DNA of 64,000 nucleotides from Verrucomicrobia bacterium UBA1183 (GTDB lineage: Bacteria > Verrucomicrobiota > Verrucomicrobiia > Opitutales > UBA9783): NCBI GenBank assembly GCA_002309885.1, contig DBYP01000018.1, positions 86,931 to 150,930 on the forward strand, read 5' to 3'. The notes under the pieces are model-generated. The model was not told the origin of the DNA and made no database searches. It worked only from the letters and a program-made list of their open reading frames with translations. The position numbers and the translations under genes are program-made. Shown here in pieces: positions 60,510 to 64,000 of the stretch (its first letter is position 1; every line of letters begins with the position of its first letter).

Positions 60510-62929
60510 AAATTTTGTTTCCGAATTTGATAATGATAACGTTCTTCCAATACGCTTTGCAAGTCGTTGAACAGAGGATTTATCATCTCTTCTGTTAAAG
60601 AATTTCCATTGTTGGATTCGAAGATAATGCTGAATGCGAGGCTCTTCGTTTGGGAATTTTGCCCCTCGTTGAAGAGATCAAATAGGCGTACATCACGGAT
60701 TTGAACCGGATTTTTTACCAATTTTTTCAAGGCCTTAACAATATTTTGACGAATTTCTTCACCCAATGTTTCTTGGGGAGCCCATAATGCCAAATCTTTG
60801 GTTATCGTAGGACATTCAAAATAAGGGCGGAAGGTGGTGTTGGTTTTGAAACGGATACGTTCTGGTAACCACATGCATTCTGCTGCAAAAATGATGTCTT
60901 TCTTGCTCCAACGTTGCGTAAATTCCAAGTCTAAATAGCCCAAATCGGCTTCGAAGCCTCGTTGCTCCCAATTTCCGATTTTGCCAGAATATTTGTTTTG
61001 CCACAAAGGAATTTCCGAAATGGTGGCGGTTTGTACGCTCGTTAATGGCATTCCGCTAGCTGCAATCAACGATTGAACGTAATGTTGTGCCTCATAAAAG
61101 TTGAATGGAGAAACGTTCATCCATTGCCTCTGTTTAGAAGCACAGAAGAGGAATGCAGTGGCGAACATCTCGCATAATTTCCCGTCGCGCGTTACCTTGA
61201 AAATGCGACCGGATTCGAATAAACGTTCGGTATCATTGCCGCGATGCTTGTTTTCAAAAAGACTGTTGAGTAAGCCTGGGATCAGAGAGCTGCGTAAAAC
61301 GGCATGTTCGGCACTCAACGGTTTTTCTAATGTTAGTGCGGATAAATGCGCTTCAGGAAGGAAATTTTGGTAAATTTCAACCGGTCCTAATGTATCTGTG
61401 TAACATTCATAGAAGCCTGCGTTTGAAAGAATGGATGCATGTTGAATTCGCAATTCGTGTTCAGGCGCATCATTTAAGTCGCACGCGATTACTTGTGGCC
61501 TTTTGGAAGGAATCTTGTCCGTGCCCCATAGGCGCAAAAATTCTTCTACCAGATCGACCCATTGTTGGATGTCGCCACGATAATGCGGAACGGTTACTTC
61601 CCATGCTAGATCCGCCAAGGGCTTCAATGCAAAGCCTAATTTCTCCAGTGTTTCTTTAAATAACTCGGGTGCAATTTCGAATCCCAGAACGCGTTTTACT
61701 TGCTCAAAGCTCAGCGAAAGCTGTTTGGGAGCTTCAATGGCTTTTCCGGTTCGTACAAACTTCTTTACAACAATATTCGGATTGCTTTGTTTCAGCAATT
61801 GTACCGCACGATCTAGGGCGTTTTGTGCATTGCTTTTATCCACGAAACGCTCGAAACGATAGGAGCTATCGCTAGAAATGTTTTCCCGGCGAACGGTCCG
61901 ACGAATAGCGTCTGCGGAAAAGTGCGCGCATTCGATGAAAATATGCTTGGTTGCTGGAGTAATTTGGCTAGAAGCGCCCCCCATAACACCGCCTAGCGCC
62001 AAAATTTCTTGCGCATCTGTTATGACGACATCGCCTTCGGACAAAGTATGTTTTTCGCCATCCAATGTTTGAAGTTTTTCGCCAGCTTTGCTCGAACGGA
62101 TAATGAGAGGGAAGTGAACCTTGTCGGCATCGAATGCGTGCAGCGGTTGCCCTTGCTCCAAAAGGACATAATTGGTGACATCAACGACGTTATTGATCGC
62201 ATTCAGTCCCGATTTTTGCAAAAAGTTCAGGATGTCTTCGGGGCTGGATTGTACTTGAACGTTTTCAATCAAATAACCCGAGTAGTAGTCGCAATCTTCT
62301 GTTTCGAGACGTACGTCGTCGGAAGTGGGTTCAAGGTTCAGGGCTTCACAAGGGAAGTGCAATTTTTCTCCGGTCAGTGCGCTCAATTCCCGTGCTAAGC
62401 CGAGGTAGCTTAAACAATCGCCGCGGTTGGAAGTAATCGATATATCGAATACGATATCTTTACGATCTGCAAACAATATGTCCAACGGCGTTCCGACTTT
62501 GGGATTTAGGTCATTCAGAATATATAAACCATGGCTTTCGCCTGCTTCCAGACCCAACTCACTTGCGCTGCACATCATGCCGCAAGAATCGAAGCCGCGC
62601 ATGTTGGTTTTTTTCATGACGCTATCGCCGATTTTTGCTCCAACCAACGCCACCGGAACAAGATCGCCTTCTTTAAAATTGGAGGCGCCACAAACGATCT
62701 GCAGCGGCTGTTCCTGTCCGACGTTTACTTGGCAAACACTCAAGTGATCCGAATTAGGATGTTTTTCCTTCTTCAAAACTTGTCCGACCACCAACGGCCC
62801 CGAACCGCAGTATCCAAAAACCTCCGTGCCTTCTATTTCAAAACCTAACTGAACAAAAGCATCGGCAACGGCTTGCTCGTTCAATGGTACGGGAATATAA
62901 CGTTTGAGGATACTTAGCGCAATCTTCAT
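60506..62929 (-). CDS. pheT: Phenylalanyl-tRNA synthetase beta subunit
   Basis: An 807-aa subunit. Start MKIALSILKRYIPVPLNEQ, N-terminal tRNA-binding (EMAP-like) domain with VVGQVLKKEKHPNSDHLSVC, GMMCSASELGL and FDISITSNRGDCLSYLGLARE, the B5 domain and catalytic-core-like domain with VEEFLRLWGTDKIP, and the C-terminal anticodon-binding FDX domain. ATG 62929 is chosen by family alignment and by a promoter 7 nt upstream. pheS is not adjacent in this window. First gene of pheT-gatC-gatA-gatB. Confidence 0.96.
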   Translation of the reverse strand: MKIALSILKRYIPVPLNEQAVADAFVQLGFEIEGTEVFGYCGSGPLVVGQVLKKEKHPNSDHLSVCQVNVGQEQPLQIVCGASNFKEGDLVPVALVGAKIGDSVMKKTNMRGFDSCGMMCSASELGLEAGESHGLYILNDLNPKVGTPLDILFADRKDIVFDISITSNRGDCLSYLGLARELSALTGEKLHFPCEALNLEPTSDDVRLETEDCDYYSGYLIENVQVQSSPEDILNFLQKSGLNAINNVVDVTNYVLLEQGQPLHAFDADKVHFPLIIRSSKAGEKLQTLDGEKHTLSEGDVVITDAQEILALGGVMGGASSQITPATKHIFIECAHFSADAIRRTVRRENISSDSSYRFERFVDKSNAQNALDRAVQLLKQSNPNIVVKKFVRTGKAIEAPKQLSLSFEQVKRVLGFEIAPELFKETLEKLGFALKPLADLAWEVTVPHYRGDIQQWVDLVEEFLRLWGTDKIPSKRPQVIACDLNDAPEHELRIQHASILSNAGFYECYTDTLGPVEIYQNFLPEAHLSALTLEKPLSAEHAVLRSSLIPGLLNSLFENKHRGNDTERLFESGRIFKVTRDGKLCEMFATAFLFCASKQRQWMNVSPFNFYEAQHYVQSLIAASGMPLTSVQTATISEIPLWQNKYSGKIGNWEQRGFEADLGYLDLEFTQRWSKKDIIFAAECMWLPERIRFKTNTTFRPYFECPTITKDLALWAPQETLGEEIRQNIVKALKKLVKNPVQIRDVRLFDLFNEGQNSQTKSLAFSIIFESNNGNSLTEEMINPLFNDLQSVLEERYHYQIRKQNL

Positions 62930-62936
62930 ACTCGAT

Positions 62937-62965
62937 AGGAAAAGCTCTATCCGTGCGAATGTCAA
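62937..62965 (-). promoter_or_regulatory. Candidate pheT-gatCAB promoter
   Basis: Minus strand TTGACA (62965-62960), 17 bp, TTTCCT (62942-62937), 7 nt to the ATG. The -10 box is poor, but the spacing matches the other leaderless promoters. Confidence 0.4.
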
Positions 62966-63066
62966 TTTTATTTGGTAGGTAAATAGCGGCGTGTTCAATG
63001 TGTGTTGTGTCGAAGGCTGTATCGTTATTTGGCGTTAATTATAAGCCTCTATCGACGTTAGAATGT

Positions 63067-63270
63067 TAGGAGATGTCTACAGGAGATAAAAAGTTATAAA
63101 AGCATAAATCCTAAGAAAACTTTTTGAGAAAAGTTCCCTTAACCCCTTAAAAACTTTCATAATTTTGCAACAATGTTGCAAAATAAGAAAAGTTTTAAGG
63201 GGGTTTGGGGGATTTTTTACAAAAAATCCTTCAAAAACGTAATGTTTCTAGCTTATGTAGACACGCGCTA
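63067..63270 (+). repeat. MITE-like element copy 18 (forward)
   Basis: 204 bp from TAGGAGATGTCTACAGGAGA to CTTATGTAGACACGCGCTA. The GC-rich hairpin is deleted; TTTTGCAACAATGTTGCAAAA intact. Between the divergent pheT and the 63516 gene. Confidence 0.85.
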
Positions 63271-63356
63271 AAACAGTCCTCACGATTCCGCAAATAGGGT
63301 CCATTATAAATTAAACTTCCTGCAAAAGTTCGAAACGTAGGCAAAGTGGAGCGTCA

Positions 63357-63478
63357 GTGGAGATTTTTGGAAAATTAAAACGCGCGTATTGTGTGATTTT
63401 TACTGGTTTCATTAAATTACCACAAAAACGATTTCCCATAAAATCTCTATCTGTTTTTGTTTTTGAAGGAGGTTTATG
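63357..63478 (+). repeat. Leader segment shared with 16752-16875
   Basis: Same ~120-bp sequence as the remnant at 16.75 kb, here directly upstream of a promoter and gene. The remainder of 63271-63356 shows nothing. Confidence 0.6.
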
Positions 63479-63479
63479 G

Positions 63480-63508
63480 TTGACAAATTTATATTGTATA
63501 CATATCGT
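63480..63508 (+). promoter_or_regulatory. Promoter of the 92-aa gene, predicted leaderless
   Basis: TTGACA (63480-63485), 17 bp, TATCGT (63503-63508), 7 nt to the ATG at 63516. Confidence 0.5.
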
Positions 63509-63515
63509 TTGCAAT

Positions 63516-63794
63516 ATGAAAACATTATGTGCCGCCTATTTATCCCCGGTAATTGCGCAGGAGCTAACAAAAATTGCGAAAGCGGAAGGGATTAGCCGTT
63601 CCCATTTAATCGAACGATTGGTTGAACAGTTTGTCTTCTCGAAGAGAGAGACGGTGCCCCATTATGTCGCTATCCCGGAAGAACACGAACAATGGTCTAA
63701 GGCGTTGGATGACTATATTGCAGAGGGTGGCGCCAGGATTGTTCGGAATTCAAAGGCGTTGAACAAATATCTTGCTAATGACAGTAAAGCTTAA
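63516..63794 (+). CDS. Ribbon-helix-helix-like small protein, possible antitoxin or repressor
   Basis: A 92-aa protein. Residues ~1-45 (LCAAYLSPVIAQELTKIAKAEGISRSHLIERLVEQFVF) have the strand-helix-helix pattern of RHH DNA-binding proteins (CopG/Arc type): a short strand, then helix A, a turn with GIS, then helix B. The C-terminal half is hydrophilic. Start ATG 63516 fits the promoter and family; an in-frame GTG at 63357 lies in the repeated leader. A small frame overlaps its 3' end. Confidence 0.6.
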   Translation: MKTLCAAYLSPVIAQELTKIAKAEGISRSHLIERLVEQFVFSKRETVPHYVAIPEEHEQWSKALDDYIAEGGARIVRNSKALNKYLANDSKA

Positions 63795-63930
63795 AGTGGA
63801 TGTTTACTACGTAGATTGTACTTCGACGTTGAATGTCCTAAATGGCGGAGAAACAACAGATGTTTTTATACCATTGTTATGTAAATATTGCTCCCGCAAA
63901 TATTCTGGATTTCGCTCGAAAATTTATTAA
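63778..63930 (+). CDS. Possible 50-aa protein overlapping the RHH-like gene
   Basis: An ATG-started frame (MTVKLKVDVYYVDCTSTLNV ... ending KYSGFRSKIY) overlaps the last 17 nt of the RHH-like gene in another frame, the arrangement seen in toxin-antitoxin pairs. It is short and contains CKYC; no family is recognised. Equally likely a chance frame. Confidence 0.25.
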   Translation: MTVKLKVDVYYVDCTSTLNVLNGGETTDVFIPLLCKYCSRKYSGFRSKIY

Positions 63931-63975
63931 ATTTCCGCTTGTATTGTTATATAGGGGGCGTACAATCTTTTTATG

Positions 63976-64000
63976 ACAATCGACAATCGACAATCGACAA
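63976..64000 (+). repeat. 7-bp tandem repeat (ACAATCG) running off the window
   Basis: At least 3.5 copies of ACAATCG in register at the window end. The interval 63931-63975 is AT-rich with no feature. Confidence 0.7.

Overview
The window looks like the chromosome of a low-GC, Gram-negative, probably host-associated bacterium. Evidence for the outer membrane: Kdo and lipid A genes (kdsC, kdsA, lpxK), a Pal-like lipoprotein, an Mla/MCE lipid-transport operon and lgt. Evidence for peptidoglycan and division: a MurC-MurB fusion, ddl and ftsQ. Evidence for a flagellar-type export system: fliQ-fliR-flhB and a motility-accessory-factor glycosyltransferase. A MurC-MurB fusion, dimeric dUTPase and GatCAB-based charging would fit the PVC/Verrucomicrobiota group, but that assignment is inference. 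There is no rRNA, no CRISPR array and no transposase gene.

Layout: 1-6.3 kb xseA end, tsaE, CPBP protease, TPR protein and FAD oxidoreductase; 6.5-9.9 kb tag, a CAU tRNA with ymdB, and a polyproline protein; 10-15.3 kb one minus-strand envelope operon kdsC-tsaD-murCB-ddl-ftsQ; 15.3-16.9 kb a mostly non-coding stretch with repeats; 17-24 kb secreted or effector-like genes, gapA, a type III chaperone/effector pair and gmk; 24.4-31.5 kb plsY, an aspartokinase-like gene, kdsA-fmt, rlmN, an FKBP and a Cys-rich secreted protein; 31.8-38.4 kb tRNAs, dprA, rplU-rpmA and the mla operon headed by a WPL-repeat protein; 38.8-43.2 kb pyrG-pal-lpxK-holA; 43.3-49 kb a coiled-coil/glycine-rich protein, a GT2 enzyme, and tRNA-Lys-dUTPase-lgt-nfeD; 49-57.3 kb fliQRflhB, a second FAD oxidoreductase, the MAF operon and a secreted lipase; 57.3-63 kb pheT-gatC-gatA-gatB; 63.3-64 kb a ribbon-helix-helix-like protein and repeats.

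Four patterns link these genes. First, about 18 copies of a roughly 190-225 bp intergenic element have terminal inverted repeats near TAGAGCGTGTCTAC and end in TA. They look like IS630/Tc1-type MITEs. Second, four genes carry near-identical sigma-54 promoters (TTGGCAYR-N4-MTGCT), each with its -12 GC 15-16 nt before the ATG. They drive a secreted lipase-like protein, a secreted Cys-rich protein, the MAF operon and a small unknown gene. Third, many sigma-70-type promoters place the -10 box 6-7 nt before the start codon, which predicts leaderless mRNAs. Several TTG codons that look like starts are really -35 boxes. Fourth, a CesT-like chaperone overlaps a large repeat-rich protein and faces a five-unit array of about 21-bp direct repeats, as expected for a regulated type III effector locus.
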